Assembly: GCF_004348115.1 (NCBI RefSeq)
Contig: NZ_QPFB01000001.1
Location: 361,937-425,936 of the forward strand
Direction: 5' to 3'
Length of the DNA stretch: 64,000 nt
Source of the DNA: Stenotrophomonas sp. ATCM1_4
GTDB lineage: Bacteria; Pseudomonadota; Gammaproteobacteria; Xanthomonadales; Xanthomonadaceae
Part shown: positions 1-8,526 of the stretch, piece by piece
Layout: every line of letters begins with the position of its first letter
How positions within the stretch are numbered: position 1 is the stretch's first letter
Position numbers and translations under genes: made by a program
Notes under the pieces: model-generated
Database searches by the model: none
The model's input: only the letters and a program-made list of their open reading frames with translations
Told to the model about the DNA's origin: nothing

Positions 1-942
1 CTGGTGGCCTTCCGCGACCCGCACGGCATCCGTCCGCTGGTGCTGGGAAAGCGCAGCCACGCCGAAGGCGACGAGTACGTGGTGGCCTCCGAGTCGGTGG
101 CGCTGGACGTGCTCGGCTTCGAGCGCGTGCGCGACGTGGCCCCGGGCGAAGCGGTGGTCATCACCGAACGCGGCGAGCTGTTCACCGAGATCTGCGCGAC
201 CAACACGCAGCAGACCCCGTGCATCTTCGAGTACGTGTACTTCGCACGCCCGGATTCGATGATCGACAACGTCTCGGTGCACAAGGCGCGCATGCGCATG
301 GGCCAGAAGCTGGGCGAGAAGATCCTGCGCCTGCGCCCGGACCACGACATCGACACCATCATCCCGATCCCCGACACCTCGCGCGATGCCGCGCTGGAAA
401 TCTCCAACGTGCTCGGCGTGAAGTACCGCGAGGGCTTCGTCAAGAACCGTTACGTCGGCCGTACCTTCATCATGCCGGGCCAGGGCGAGCGGGTGAAGTC
501 GGTGCGCCGCAAGCTCAACCCGATCCACCTGGAGTTCCGCAACCGCGTGGTGCTGCTGGTCGACGACTCGATCGTGCGTGGCACCACCAGCCAGCAGATC
601 GTGCAGATGGCGCGCGACGCCGGTGCACGCAAGGTCTACCTGGCCAGCGCCGCACCGCCGGTGCGCCACCCCAACATCTACGGCATCGACATGCCGGCGG
701 TGGAGGAACTGGTCGCCAACCAGCGCAGCGTCGAGCAGATCGAGCAGCACCTGGGCTGCGACTGGCTGGTCTACCAGGACCTGGAAGACCTGGAAGCGGC
801 CGTGCGCGAAGGCAACCCGGAGCTGAAGGAGTTCGACTCCTCCTGCTTCAACGGCCACTACGTCACCGGCATCGAGCCGGGCTACTTCGAGCGCATCCAG
901 CAGTTGCGTTCGGACGAAGCCAAGACGCTGCGCCGCGCCTGA
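1..942 (+). CDS. purF: Amidophosphoribosyltransferase, C-terminal part
   Basis: Catalyses the first step of de novo purine synthesis, making 5-phosphoribosylamine from PRPP and glutamine in the cytoplasm. The reading frame is open from base 1, so the N-terminal glutaminase domain with its catalytic Cys lies outside the window; about 313 codons remain. The phosphoribosyltransferase part is clear: the PRPP-binding loop [15 protein letters not shown] sits near residues 182-196 of the visible part, and [19 protein letters not shown] is the typical segment before it. The C-terminus ([15 protein letters not shown]) is as expected for PurF, so the gene ends normally. A GC-rich palindromic repeat follows the stop codon. 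Confidence 0.97.
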   Translation: MVAFRDPHGIRPLVLGKRSHAEGDEYVVASESVALDVLGFERVRDVAPGEAVVITERGELFTEICATNTQQTPCIFEYVYFARPDSMIDNVSVHKARMRMGQKLGEKILRLRPDHDIDTIIPIPDTSRDAALEISNVLGVKYREGFVKNRYVGRTFIMPGQGERVKSVRRKLNPIHLEFRNRVVLLVDDSIVRGTTSQQIVQMARDAGARKVYLASAAPPVRHPNIYGIDMPAVEELVANQRSVEQIEQHLGCDWLVYQDLEDLEAAVREGNPELKEFDSSCFNGHYVTGIEPGYFERIQQLRSDEAKTLRRA

Positions 943-949
943 TGCGCCT

Positions 950-990
950 GGGCCCCTCTCCCTGCGGGAGAGGGGTTGGGGAGAGGGCAG
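950..990. repeat. GC-rich palindromic intergenic repeat, copy 1
   Basis: Just after the purF stop codon lies an inverted repeat with arms CCCCTCTCCC and GGGAGAGGGG around a short TGC loop, followed by TTGGGGAGAGGGC. Related imperfect palindromes with the same layout occur at about 2534-2580 and 20344-20392, each between genes. It may fold in RNA and act as a weak terminator or mRNA stabiliser. The classification as a dispersed repeat rests on the three copies seen here. Confidence 0.6.
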
Positions 991-1005
991 AACAGAAGCG
1001 GCACC

Positions 1006-1887
1006 ATGCGAGCACCCATGAACCCGCAACAAGCACAGCCTGCAGTTGCAGGCACAACATTCCTGCCACCGCCCGAAGCTGCCGGTTTTTCACTGCTCGA
1101 CGCCGCCTGCATCTGCTTGGCCGCCGCCGACCCGCTAGAGAAAGTCGCGCTCACCCAGCACTACGCCGCGCGTTTTCGCAGCGGCACCCTGAAGCTGCCC
1201 GCGCACGCCCCCGATCCCGAGCCGATCCGCATGCCGGGCCGGCCGGCGCAGCTGGTGCTGGTGCATCCGCGTGACCTGCCGCGCCGTGGCCTGGGCTCGG
1301 TGGAAGGGCGTGCTGCCTTCATCCATGCCATCGCCCACATCGAACTCAACGCAATCGACCTGGCCTGGGATGCGGTGTATCGCTTCCGCGGGCTGCCCGG
1401 CAGCTTCCACGCCGACTGGGTGAGCTGCGCCGATGACGAATCGCGCCACTTCATGCTGCTGCGCGAGCGCCTGCTGGCGCATGGCCATGACTACGCCGAT
1501 TTCCCCGCCCACAACGGGCTGTGGGAAATGTGCGAGAAGACCGCGCATGACGGCCTGGCGCGCATGGCCCTGGTGCCGCGCGTGCTCGAGGCGCGCGGCC
1601 TGGATGTCACCCCGGCGATGATCACCAAGCTGCGTTCGCTCGGCGACGAGGCCACCGCCGACGTGCTGGAAGTGATCCTGCGCGAGGAAGTGGCGCATGT
1701 CGCCGCCGGTTCGCGCTGGTACCGCTGGTACTGCGAACGCGCCGGCGTCGAGCCACGCGCGCGTTTCAAGCAGTTGCTGCGCGAGTACGCCGGTGGCTAC
1801 CTGCATGGCCCGTTCAACATCGAGGCCCGCCTGCTGGCCGGCTTCGACGAGGACGAGCTGGCCAACCTGGTCGAGCAGGCCGGCTGA
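1006..1887 (+). CDS. DUF455 family ferritin-like protein
   Basis: About 293 residues. Family: DUF455 (PF04305), a ferritin-like helical domain. The pattern of helix-borne Glu/His pairs is visible: FIHAIAHIELNAIDLAWD in the first half, then SCADDESRHFMLL, and later VILREEVAHVAAGSRWYRW. These E/H pairs could bind a di-iron centre, but no substrate is known for this family and some members are annotated as rRNA- or tRNA-associated. The start is uncertain: ATG at 1006 and ATG at 1018 are both possible, and a TTG at 976 would extend into the palindromic repeat, so I prefer 1006. It follows purF on the same strand after a repeat, without sign of tight operon coupling. Confidence 0.85.
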   Translation: MRAPMNPQQAQPAVAGTTFLPPPEAAGFSLLDAACICLAAADPLEKVALTQHYAARFRSGTLKLPAHAPDPEPIRMPGRPAQLVLVHPRDLPRRGLGSVEGRAAFIHAIAHIELNAIDLAWDAVYRFRGLPGSFHADWVSCADDESRHFMLLRERLLAHGHDYADFPAHNGLWEMCEKTAHDGLARMALVPRVLEARGLDVTPAMITKLRSLGDEATADVLEVILREEVAHVAAGSRWYRWYCERAGVEPRARFKQLLREYAGGYLHGPFNIEARLLAGFDEDELANLVEQAG

Positions 1888-2051
1888 GACTGGCGCGCGG
1901 ACAGGGGAGGGATCCCGTCACCCGCCGGGTGGGAGCATCGCCCGATGAAGCAGGATTTCAGCGCCCGTCCGATTGACGCCAGTCACGTGCCGTCACAGGC
2001 TGGGATGCGAAGGTAGCCACCTTCACCGCTGCCCAACCAAGGAGAAAATGG

Positions 2052-2501
2052 ATGAAGCAGGCATACATGGGACTCGTGCTTCTGGCCACGTTGGCCGCTT
2101 GCAGCCAGCCGGCGCCGCCGGTGGCTGAAACCCCCGCGCCAGCCCCGGCCCCGGCGGCAGAGCCGGTCGTCGCGGCAAGCACTGACTTCCCGCAGGTGCT
2201 GCAGGCATCGGGCACCGAGCCGTTCTGGGGCGTGCGCGTGGAAGGTAGCAAGCTGGACTACACCACGCCGGAGACGCAGGACGCGCCGCGTCATTTCGAA
2301 GGTGCGCGCAGCCTGGTCGACGGGCTGCTGCAGGTGCAGGGCGGCGAGGGCGACAACGCATTCCGCCTGACCATCGAACGGGCGACCTGTTCGGACGGCA
2401 TGTCCGACCTCAACCACCCGTTCACCGCTGAGTTCGTGCTGGGCAAGGACACCTTCAAGGGCTGCGCCCGCGATCCGGCCGTGCCGGTGAAAGCGCCCTG
2501 A
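2052..2501 (+). CDS. Small outer-membrane-type lipoprotein (COG3650-like)
   Basis: 149 residues. The N-terminus has a lipoprotein signal: a Lys at position 3, a hydrophobic stretch LVLLATLAAC and a lipobox LAAC with Cys at about 16. A Pro/Ala-rich linker follows (PAPPVAETPAPAPAPA), then a globular domain with GTEPFWGV near the start and CSDGMSDLNHPF plus FKGCARD near the end. These motifs and two conserved Cys match the COG3650 type of predicted periplasmic lipoprotein, whose role is not established. AGGAG lies 7 bases before the ATG. It stands alone between DUF455 and the convergent lpxH. Confidence 0.75.
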   Translation: MKQAYMGLVLLATLAACSQPAPPVAETPAPAPAPAAEPVVAASTDFPQVLQASGTEPFWGVRVEGSKLDYTTPETQDAPRHFEGARSLVDGLLQVQGGEGDNAFRLTIERATCSDGMSDLNHPFTAEFVLGKDTFKGCARDPAVPVKAP

Positions 2502-2533
2502 CGCCTGCTGTCACGCCACCTGAGTGATGCTTT

Positions 2534-2580
2534 GCCCCTCCCTTTGCCGCAGGCAAGGGCGCAGGGGTGGGGAGGGGGCT
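2534..2580. repeat. GC-rich palindromic intergenic repeat, copy 2
   Basis: Between the convergent lipoprotein gene and lpxH. Arms CCCTCCCTTTGCC and GGCAAGGGCGCAGGGG surround a GCA centre and are followed by TGGGGAGGGGGC. Same architecture as the copies at 950-990 and 20344-20392. It could serve as a bidirectional terminator for the two converging genes, but there is no clear U tract. Confidence 0.6.
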
Positions 2581-2630
2581 CTGGACGTGGGCGGCGACGC
2601 TCACGGCCAAGCAGAGCCCGCGCTATCGCA

Positions 2631-3380
2631 TCAGGGGGATGCGAACAACGTTTCCAGCCGGTAGCCGTCGGCATCCACGCGCAGCACCGAACCCTGTTCG
2701 TACCAATCGCCGAGCACGATGCGCGTGCAGGCGTGATCGCCGGCCTGCAGGGTGTGGATCGCAGGGCGGTGGGTGTGGCCATGGATCATCGTGTCCACGC
2801 CATAGCGCTGGAACGTGGCGGCCACTTCGGCCGGGGCCACGTCGGTCACGGTCTCGAACTGTGCGCGGTCGCCTTCCTTCATCTCCGACTGACGTGCTTG
2901 GCTGGCCGCGCGCGCTTTTTGTGCGAAGGCGATGCGGGCTTCCAGCGGTTGCGACAGGAATTGCGCGATGAATGCCGGATCGCGCGTCTGCGCGCGGAAG
3001 GCCTGGTAGGCGACGTCGTCGGTGCAGAGCAGGTCGCCGTGCTGCAGCATCACCGGCTTGCCATACAGCTCGATCACCGCCGGATCCGGCAGGATGCGCA
3101 TGCCGGCACGGGCCGCGTAGTCGTTGCCGACCAGGAAGTCGCGGTTGCCGCGGATGAAGTACACCGGCACGCCGGCATCACTGATCCCGCGCAGCGCGGT
3201 GGCCACCGCATCGGCTGCGGCCGAGGGCGTGTCATCGCCGATCCAGGCTTCGAACAGGTCGCCCAGGATGTACAGCGCCTCGGCCTGCCGGGCTTCATCG
3301 CGCAGGAAGGCCAGGAACAGTTCGGTGATGGCTGGACGGCTGGGGTCCAGGTGCAGATCGGAGATGAACAACGTGGTCAT
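2631..3380 (-). CDS. lpxH: UDP-2,3-diacylglucosamine pyrophosphohydrolase
   Basis: 249 residues. Hydrolyses UDP-2,3-diacylglucosamine to lipid X and UMP in lipid A synthesis, peripherally at the inner membrane. The calcineurin-like metal motifs appear in order: SDLHLDP (residues 7-13), [11 protein letters not shown] (about 43-53), GNRDFLVG (about 79-86), [11 protein letters not shown] and IHGHTHRP (about 197-204). The start [10 protein letters not shown] at 3380 is the usual one; the longer open frame upstream belongs to the PAP2 region in another frame. It is the last gene of a minus-strand run with the PAP2 phosphatase and a glycosyltransferase, all plausible envelope-lipid genes. Confidence 0.95.
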   Translation of the reverse strand: MTTLFISDLHLDPSRPAITELFLAFLRDEARQAEALYILGDLFEAWIGDDTPSAAADAVATALRGISDAGVPVYFIRGNRDFLVGNDYAARAGMRILPDPAVIELYGKPVMLQHGDLLCTDDVAYQAFRAQTRDPAFIAQFLSQPLEARIAFAQKARAASQARQSEMKEGDRAQFETVTDVAPAEVAATFQRYGVDTMIHGHTHRPAIHTLQAGDHACTRIVLGDWYEQGSVLRVDADGYRLETLFASP

Positions 3381-3426
3381 GCGCGCATTGTAGGGCGTGC
3401 GCGGCGGCCACGCGCGCCCGCCGGCC

Positions 3427-3969
3427 TCAGCCGGCGAGCAGCGGGGAAAGCTGCAGCGAGGCGGTCCCCAGCAGCAGGCCGATGCCGGTGGCGGCCAGGA
3501 CGTCGCTGGGGTAATGCAGGCCCAGTACCACGCGCGACATCGCCACGCCCGCGGTGAACGGCACCAGCAGCGGTGCCAGCCACGGGTAGTAGGCCAGTGC
3601 CACCACGGTGAAGGACACCGCATGCAGGGTGTGGCCGGAGGGGAAGCTGTACTCGTCCAGCGGCGCGACCCAGGCGCGGATGCGCACGTCGGCGGCGAAC
3701 GGGCGCAGGCGGCGCGTCCAGCGCTTGAGGCCCTTGTACAGGGTCAGTGCGACGGCCCCGGTGATGGCCATGTGGATCGAGGCCTGCAGGCCGTCCAGGC
3801 CATCGGCCAGCACCAGGGCGCCCATCAGCATGTACCAGAACACCCCATCGCCCAGCCGGCTCAGCGTGGAGAACACGATGCGGATGCCACGGCGGCGGCC
3901 GTAGCGGTTGGCGCGGCGGCACCAGCGTGCCTCGCGGGCGGCGATACCTTCAGGCGGCAGCAACGACAT
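3427..3969 (-). CDS. PAP2-family membrane phosphatase
   Basis: 180 residues, several membrane segments. The three PAP2 signatures are present: [12 protein letters not shown] (K-x6-RP type), [11 protein letters not shown] (PSGH) and [13 protein letters not shown] (S-R-x5-H-x3-D). Such enzymes remove phosphate from undecaprenyl pyrophosphate, phosphatidic acid or related lipids at the membrane. The start ATG at 3969 overlaps the end of the glycosyltransferase by about 20 bases, which suggests coupled translation, and lpxH follows 46 bases downstream. Substrate cannot be told from sequence; the glycosyltransferase neighbour suggests a glycolipid or its precursor. Confidence 0.88.
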   Translation of the reverse strand: MSLLPPEGIAAREARWCRRANRYGRRRGIRIVFSTLSRLGDGVFWYMLMGALVLADGLDGLQASIHMAITGAVALTLYKGLKRWTRRLRPFAADVRIRAWVAPLDEYSFPSGHTLHAVSFTVVALAYYPWLAPLLVPFTAGVAMSRVVLGLHYPSDVLAATGIGLLLGTASLQLSPLLAG

Positions 3970-5086
3970 GGGCACGTCTCCGCAGGGCAAGTTCATCGAG
4001 CAGGGCTTCGAATTCGGCGACCACCTGTTCCGGGTGCAGCCGCTGCATCGCGCGGTTGGCGTTGGCGCCCAGGGTGGTGCGCATCTCCTCATCACCGGCC
4101 AGCTGCACGGCCGCGTTGATGAAGCCTTCCTCGTTCTCCACGGCAACTCCGCTATGGCCGCTGCGCAGGTGTTCGCGCGCGGCACCGTAATTGAAGGCCA
4201 CCGTCGCCACGCCGCTGGCCATGGCTTCCAGGGTGACGTTGCCGAAGGTTTCGCTGCGGCTGGCGAACAGGAACAGGTCGCCGCTGGCGAAATGCCGTGC
4301 CAATGCCTCGCCGCGCTGGATGCCGCAGAAGATGAAGTCTGGGTTCTCGCTGGCCAGCTTCTCGCGCAGCGGGCCATCGCCGACCCAGACGAAGCGTGCG
4401 TCCGGCGTGACCTGCTGGATGCGGCGGAATGCCTTCACCGCCAGCCCAAGATTCTTTTCCGCGGCGATGCGACCGACATGGATCACCGCCAGTCCGTCGT
4501 CCGGCAGGCCCCACTGCGCGCGCAGGGCGGCATCGCGGCGTTGCGGGTCGAACTGGCTGCCGTCGACCGCGCGTGCCAGCAGGCGTGCCCGCGAGAAGCC
4601 CTGCGCGGCCAGGAACTGCTGCAGTTCGTTGGTTGGCACCAGCGTCGCATCGGCCTGGTTGTGGAAGCGCCGCATCCAGCCCAGCGCGACCGGTTGCAGC
4701 CATGCCGCGCCGTAGTCCTGCAGGTATTCGTCGAAGCGGGTATGCAGCCCGGAGGCGACGGGGATGCCGAGCCGGCGCGCGGCGCGCATCGCCGACCAGC
4801 CGAGCGGGCCTTCGGTGGCGATGTAGATCGCGTCGGGGCGCTGCTGCTGCCATTGCCGGGCCAAGCGCTGCGGGGCGGGCAGGCCGAAGCGCAGGCCGGG
4901 ATAGCGCGGCAATGCCGCGCCGCGCACCAGCAGCTCGTACGCGGCCGGCGGGTCCTGGTTCTGCCGTGGCCGGACCAGTTCGACGTCATGGCCGCGGCGG
5001 CGCAGGCCCTGTTCCAGGCTCTGCACGGTCAAGGCCACGCCGTTGACCTCCGGCGGATAGGTCTCGGTGACGATCGCATAGCGCAT
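3950..5086 (-). CDS. GT4-type glycosyltransferase
   Basis: 378 residues. GT-B fold glycosyltransferase of family 4 with the N-terminal VTETYPPEVNGVA segment containing the glycine-rich acceptor loop, HTRFDEYLQDYG in the middle, the nucleotide-sugar binding start VGRIAAEKNLGLAVKAF (about residues 205-221) and the E-x7-E-like SETFGNVTLEAMASG (about 284-298). No signal peptide or membrane segment, so it works on the cytoplasmic face. The closest general resemblance is to lipid mannosyl- or glucosyltransferases that act on diacylglycerol-type acceptors. First gene of the minus-strand run with PAP2 and lpxH, divergent from the GntR regulator. Confidence 0.88.
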   Translation of the reverse strand: MRYAIVTETYPPEVNGVALTVQSLEQGLRRRGHDVELVRPRQNQDPPAAYELLVRGAALPRYPGLRFGLPAPQRLARQWQQQRPDAIYIATEGPLGWSAMRAARRLGIPVASGLHTRFDEYLQDYGAAWLQPVALGWMRRFHNQADATLVPTNELQQFLAAQGFSRARLLARAVDGSQFDPQRRDAALRAQWGLPDDGLAVIHVGRIAAEKNLGLAVKAFRRIQQVTPDARFVWVGDGPLREKLASENPDFIFCGIQRGEALARHFASGDLFLFASRSETFGNVTLEAMASGVATVAFNYGAAREHLRSGHSGVAVENEEGFINAAVQLAGDEEMRTTLGANANRAMQRLHPEQVVAEFEALLDELALRRRAHVVAAA

Positions 5087-5242
5087 GGCAGTGCCTCCGT
5101 TTTGCCGACAGCGTGGGCACCGGCAGTGACCAATGCGTGTCGTGTGGATGACTGGCCCATGACGTTCGTCGCCGCGGGCACCGGTTCGGGTCGTCCTGCG
5201 GGCGTTTCATCGGACGGGGCTTGACGGCACTGACTGATCTAT

Positions 5243-5265
5243 CTGTACTATTTCAAATAGTACAG
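5243..5265. promoter_or_regulatory. Perfect palindromic operator of the GntR/ABC operon
   Basis: Arms CTGTACTATTT and AAATAGTACAG are exact inverted repeats around one C. A TTGACG box at 5221-5226 lies at suitable distance for a -35 element, which would put the -10 (TGTACT or TACTAT) and the transcript start inside the palindrome. The first ATG of the regulator follows 3 bases after it. This layout is typical of negative autoregulation by a YtrA-type GntR repressor; binding itself is inferred. Confidence 0.75.
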
Positions 5266-5268
5266 TTG

Positions 5269-5691
5269 ATGGACAAGGACATGGCACGCACCCAGGCATT
5301 GATGATCCAGATCGCCACCGGCGATCCCCGCCCGATCGGGCGCCAGATCGTGGACGCGGTACGGATGAAGGTCGCCACCGGCGCGCTCGCGCCCGGTGCG
5401 CAGCTGCCCAGCGTGCGCGGTCTGGCCCAGCAACTCATGGTGAACCCCAACACCGTGGCCAAGGCCTACGCCGAGCTGACCACCGAGGGCTGGCTGGAAT
5501 CCCGGCAGGGCATGGGCCTGTACGTGGCTGCGCCCCGCCAGCGCCTGTCCGATGCCGAGCGCGAGCGCCGGCTCGACGAGGCCATCGGCCGCTTCGTCAA
5601 CGACGTGATCCCGCTGGGCTTCCCGGACGAAGCCGTGGAGGCCCGCCTGGCCCACGAACTGCAGCAGCTGACCTCCCGCAAGACCGCCTGA
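5269..5691 (+). CDS. GntR-family regulator, YtrA subfamily
   Basis: 140 residues from ATG 5269; ATG 5281 is an alternative (136 residues). The N-terminal winged helix is clear: PIGRQIVDAVRMKVATG, then GAQLPSVRGLAQQLMVNP with the recognition helix and NTVAKAYAELTTEGWLESRQ. The short C-terminal tail (about 50 residues, no large effector domain) identifies the YtrA subfamily, whose members normally sit first in an operon with an ABC transporter that they repress. That is the case here: the ATPase begins 28 bases downstream. No Shine-Dalgarno is seen before 5269, so the mRNA may have an extremely short leader. Confidence 0.9.
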   Translation: MDKDMARTQALMIQIATGDPRPIGRQIVDAVRMKVATGALAPGAQLPSVRGLAQQLMVNPNTVAKAYAELTTEGWLESRQGMGLYVAAPRQRLSDAERERRLDEAIGRFVNDVIPLGFPDEAVEARLAHELQQLTSRKTA

Positions 5692-5719
5692 GCCGCCCCG
5701 GCGCGGCATTGGAACCGAC

Positions 5720-6634
5720 ATGCACACTGACACCGACTACGTGATCCAGACCCGGGCGCTGAGCAGGCGTTACGGCCGCAAGCTGGCGCTGGACCGGCTC
5801 GACCTGGCCATCCCGCGCGGGCGCATCCATGCCATCGTCGGTGCCAATGGCGCCGGCAAGTCCACCCTGTTCCGGGTCCTGCTCGGCTTCATGCCCCCCA
5901 GCAGCGGGCAGGCGTGCATCCTGGGCAAGGACAGCCAGCGGCTGACCCCGGCCGACCGCGCACGGATCGGCTTCGTCAACGAGGAACACACCCTGCCGGG
6001 CTGGATGCGGGTGTCGCAGGTGACCGCGATGCAGCGCCACCAGTACCGCCGCTGGAACCAGCAGGCCTTCGATGGCGTGATCGGCCATTACCACGTGCTG
6101 CCGGAGCAGAAGATCGGCCAGCTCTCGCGCGGCGAACGCGCCGGCTTCAACCTGGCGCTGGCCTTGGCGCAGCGGCCGGAACTGCTGGTGCTCGACGAGC
6201 CGACGCTGGGCTTGGACGTGGTCGCCAAGCGTGCGTTCCTGGAGTCGCTGCTCTACAGCAATGCGGCCGATGGCTGCACGGTGATCTATTGCTCGCACCA
6301 GATGGAGGAGATCGAGCGGGTCGCCGACAACCTGATCATCCTCGAGCGCGGCCAGTTGAAGCACATGTCCGCCCCGGAGGACTTCACCGCGCGGGTCAGC
6401 CACTGGGTCGCCGATGTCCCGTTCAAGGGGCCGGACCCGCGCACCGTGCCGGGCCTGCTGGAAGTGCAGCGCCTGGATGGCCTGCACCACTACCTGGTGC
6501 TCGACCAGGACGAAGGCTTCGAGCGCTTCCTGCGCGCGTGCGGCGCACGCAACGTGCAGTCGATGGCGGTCAGCCTGGACCGTGCCGTCAATGCCTTCCT
6601 GGCCAAGAACCATGCCGCCCCCGCGGCGGCCTGA
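5720..6634 (+). CDS. ABC transporter ATP-binding protein
   Basis: 304 residues. Walker A GANGAGKST (about residues 43-51), signature LSRGERAGF (about 135-143, with R in place of the usual second G), Walker B LLVLDEPTLGLD (about 156-167) and the switch His in CSHQMEE. The region after residue 215 is an extension seen in exporters of the CcmA/YtrB type. It forms an operon with the GntR regulator upstream and the membrane protein that starts 13 bases after its stop. Transported compound unknown; YtrA-controlled transporters in other bacteria respond to cell-wall-active peptides or lipid II stress. Confidence 0.93.
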   Translation: MHTDTDYVIQTRALSRRYGRKLALDRLDLAIPRGRIHAIVGANGAGKSTLFRVLLGFMPPSSGQACILGKDSQRLTPADRARIGFVNEEHTLPGWMRVSQVTAMQRHQYRRWNQQAFDGVIGHYHVLPEQKIGQLSRGERAGFNLALALAQRPELLVLDEPTLGLDVVAKRAFLESLLYSNAADGCTVIYCSHQMEEIERVADNLIILERGQLKHMSAPEDFTARVSHWVADVPFKGPDPRTVPGLLEVQRLDGLHHYLVLDQDEGFERFLRACGARNVQSMAVSLDRAVNAFLAKNHAAPAAA

Positions 6635-6647
6635 GGAGCCCACGATC

Positions 6648-8468
6648 ATGATCGATCTGTTCAAGAGCGAGTTGCAGCGCTTTCGCCTGTGGACCATCGC
6701 CGCGGCGGTGGTGCATGCGGGCATCCTCGGGTTCCTGACCCGGCTGGTCGACCTGGCGCAGCAGCCGCTGCAGGTCTACCAGGTCTTCAGCGTGGCCTAT
6801 GCGGTATCGGGCACCCTGCTGGGCCTGTACCAGATGGGCAGCTACCGCCGGCCGAACCAGTGGCTCAGCCTGCTGCACCGGCCGATGCACCGCCTGCGCA
6901 TCGTCGCGGCATTGGGGGGCGCCGGCGCCGTGCTGCTGTTCGTGGCGATGGCGCTGCCGATCGCGCTGGTGGCCCTGTACCAGGACACGATGACCGCGCG
7001 GGTGGTGGACCTGCGGCATTGGATGCTGCCGGTCGCGGCCTGGCTGATCGGCCTGATCGGTTACACCGCCGGTGCCTATGCGATGGTCGCCAACCGCCGT
7101 CATTCGTTCGCGGTGGTGGTGCTGCCGGTGCTGCTGATGTTCGCGCAGGCCTCCGGCGTGATGATGCTCGCGGTGCAGCTGTCGATCCTGGCGCTGCTGG
7201 TGGTGCTGGTGGCGATCGCCTTCCGCCCCGATCCGGTGGCACCACCGCGCAGCTTCGCCGCGGTGGTGCTGACCGCGCTGCCGGTGCAGGTCGGGGCCTA
7301 CTTCCTGATCTGGATGCTGGGCTTCGCCGTGGAGATGACCTGGACGCTTTCCGGCACGCATCCGCTCAACATGCCGGTGCCGCCGAAGGGCGGCTACATC
7401 GAGGCCGAACGTGCCCAGGGCAAGGACATCCTGCTGTCCGGCATCGCCGACAGCCGCGACCCGGACGCGGCGCTGTGGCGTGAACAGATCGCCCTGTCCG
7501 ACGTGGTCACCCGTTACCCGCTGCGCAGCCTGCCGCGGCGGGGCGAGCTGACCAACGTGGCGCCGATGGAGTTCGACGACGCCGAACACAGGGTGCGCTG
7601 GGTGTTCACGCACGACGGCATGCGCTTCGTGGGCTACGGCACGCTGGACGGCCGCGCGCGCGGTGTGCTGGGGGCGGGTCCGGCGCAGGCGGCGTTCCCG
7701 GCGCCGACGCTGCAATACGACGACGGCTACCTGTTCAACGCGAACGCGGCCTACCAGTACGACAGCGAGCAGCAGCGCATCTTCGAACGCGTGCGTCTGC
7801 CGCAGGGCGAGGTGATGGCCAGCCCGCCCGCACCGGCCGGGGACAACGTGCTGGCGCTCAGTGACCGTGCGGCCTACTTCTATCCCGGGCGCGAAGCGGC
7901 CAACGGCCTGGACCGGATGCAGCCGCTGCTGCGCGTGCCGATGCCGGCGGCGGTGGGCAACCTCAGCCGGATGGACATGATCGAGCTGCTGGATAGCTAT
8001 CTGGTGTCGTTCACCTACACCTGGGGCGTGTGGTCCAGCGAGCTGCAGCAACCGTTCCAGCAGGTGCTGCGCGTCGACGGCGAGGGGCGCGTGCATCCGG
8101 TCGCCCGCCGCGCGCTGCAGGTCGACCTGCCACCGGCCTATCCGGCGCGCATCTGGTGGCTGTCGCCGGTGCTGCGCACGCTGTGCCTCGGTGCGCAGGA
8201 CCTGTATGCGGCGCCGGATCCACTGCGTGCGCCCCCGCAGCCGGTTCCAACCGGAATGGTGTGGTTGGCGTTGGCCGGTTGCCTGGCGTCGTTGCTGGGT
8301 GCGATCTGGGTGAGCGCACGGCAATCGCATTCACCGAGCGAGCGCTGGGCATGGGTACTGCTGTGCGGCGTGGTCGGCCTGCCGGCGCTGGTCAGCCTGT
8401 GGCTGATGTATCCGCGTCGCGAACCGCTGCCGGTACCCGCTGCGTCGACGCACGCGGCCATCGCCTGA
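6648..8468 (+). CDS. ABC transporter membrane subunit with large extracytoplasmic domain
   Basis: 606 residues from ATG 6648, with TGAGGAG (overlapping the stop of the ATPase gene) as ribosome site. About six hydrophobic segments lie in the first 230 residues (for example ALVLLFVAMALPIALVALY-like stretches), followed by a soluble domain of roughly 300 residues and two more membrane segments near the end (MVWLALAGCLASLLGAIWV and WVLLCGVVGLPALVSLWLM). It is probably the permease partner of the ATPase upstream. The large soluble insert before the last two helices is unusual for a simple permease and might sense or bind the substrate outside the membrane. No named family recognised. Confidence 0.8.
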   Translation: MIDLFKSELQRFRLWTIAAAVVHAGILGFLTRLVDLAQQPLQVYQVFSVAYAVSGTLLGLYQMGSYRRPNQWLSLLHRPMHRLRIVAALGGAGAVLLFVAMALPIALVALYQDTMTARVVDLRHWMLPVAAWLIGLIGYTAGAYAMVANRRHSFAVVVLPVLLMFAQASGVMMLAVQLSILALLVVLVAIAFRPDPVAPPRSFAAVVLTALPVQVGAYFLIWMLGFAVEMTWTLSGTHPLNMPVPPKGGYIEAERAQGKDILLSGIADSRDPDAALWREQIALSDVVTRYPLRSLPRRGELTNVAPMEFDDAEHRVRWVFTHDGMRFVGYGTLDGRARGVLGAGPAQAAFPAPTLQYDDGYLFNANAAYQYDSEQQRIFERVRLPQGEVMASPPAPAGDNVLALSDRAAYFYPGREAANGLDRMQPLLRVPMPAAVGNLSRMDMIELLDSYLVSFTYTWGVWSSELQQPFQQVLRVDGEGRVHPVARRALQVDLPPAYPARIWWLSPVLRTLCLGAQDLYAAPDPLRAPPQPVPTGMVWLALAGCLASLLGAIWVSARQSHSPSERWAWVLLCGVVGLPALVSLWLMYPRREPLPVPAASTHAAIA

Positions 8469-8479
8469 ACGCAACGGTG

Positions 8480-8502
8480 CCGTTCCCGTGGTGCGGGAAC
8501 GG
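8480..8502 (+). terminator. Hairpin between ABC operon and peptidase gene
   Basis: A 9-bp stem CCGTTCCCG / CGGGAACGG with loop TGGTG lies 11 bases after the permease stop codon. No U tract follows, so it may only attenuate read-through or stabilise the mRNA before the S9 peptidase gene, whose ribosome site begins 13 bases later. Confidence 0.45.
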
Positions 8503-8526
8503 GCAGGAAACCCATGGAGAATGATG

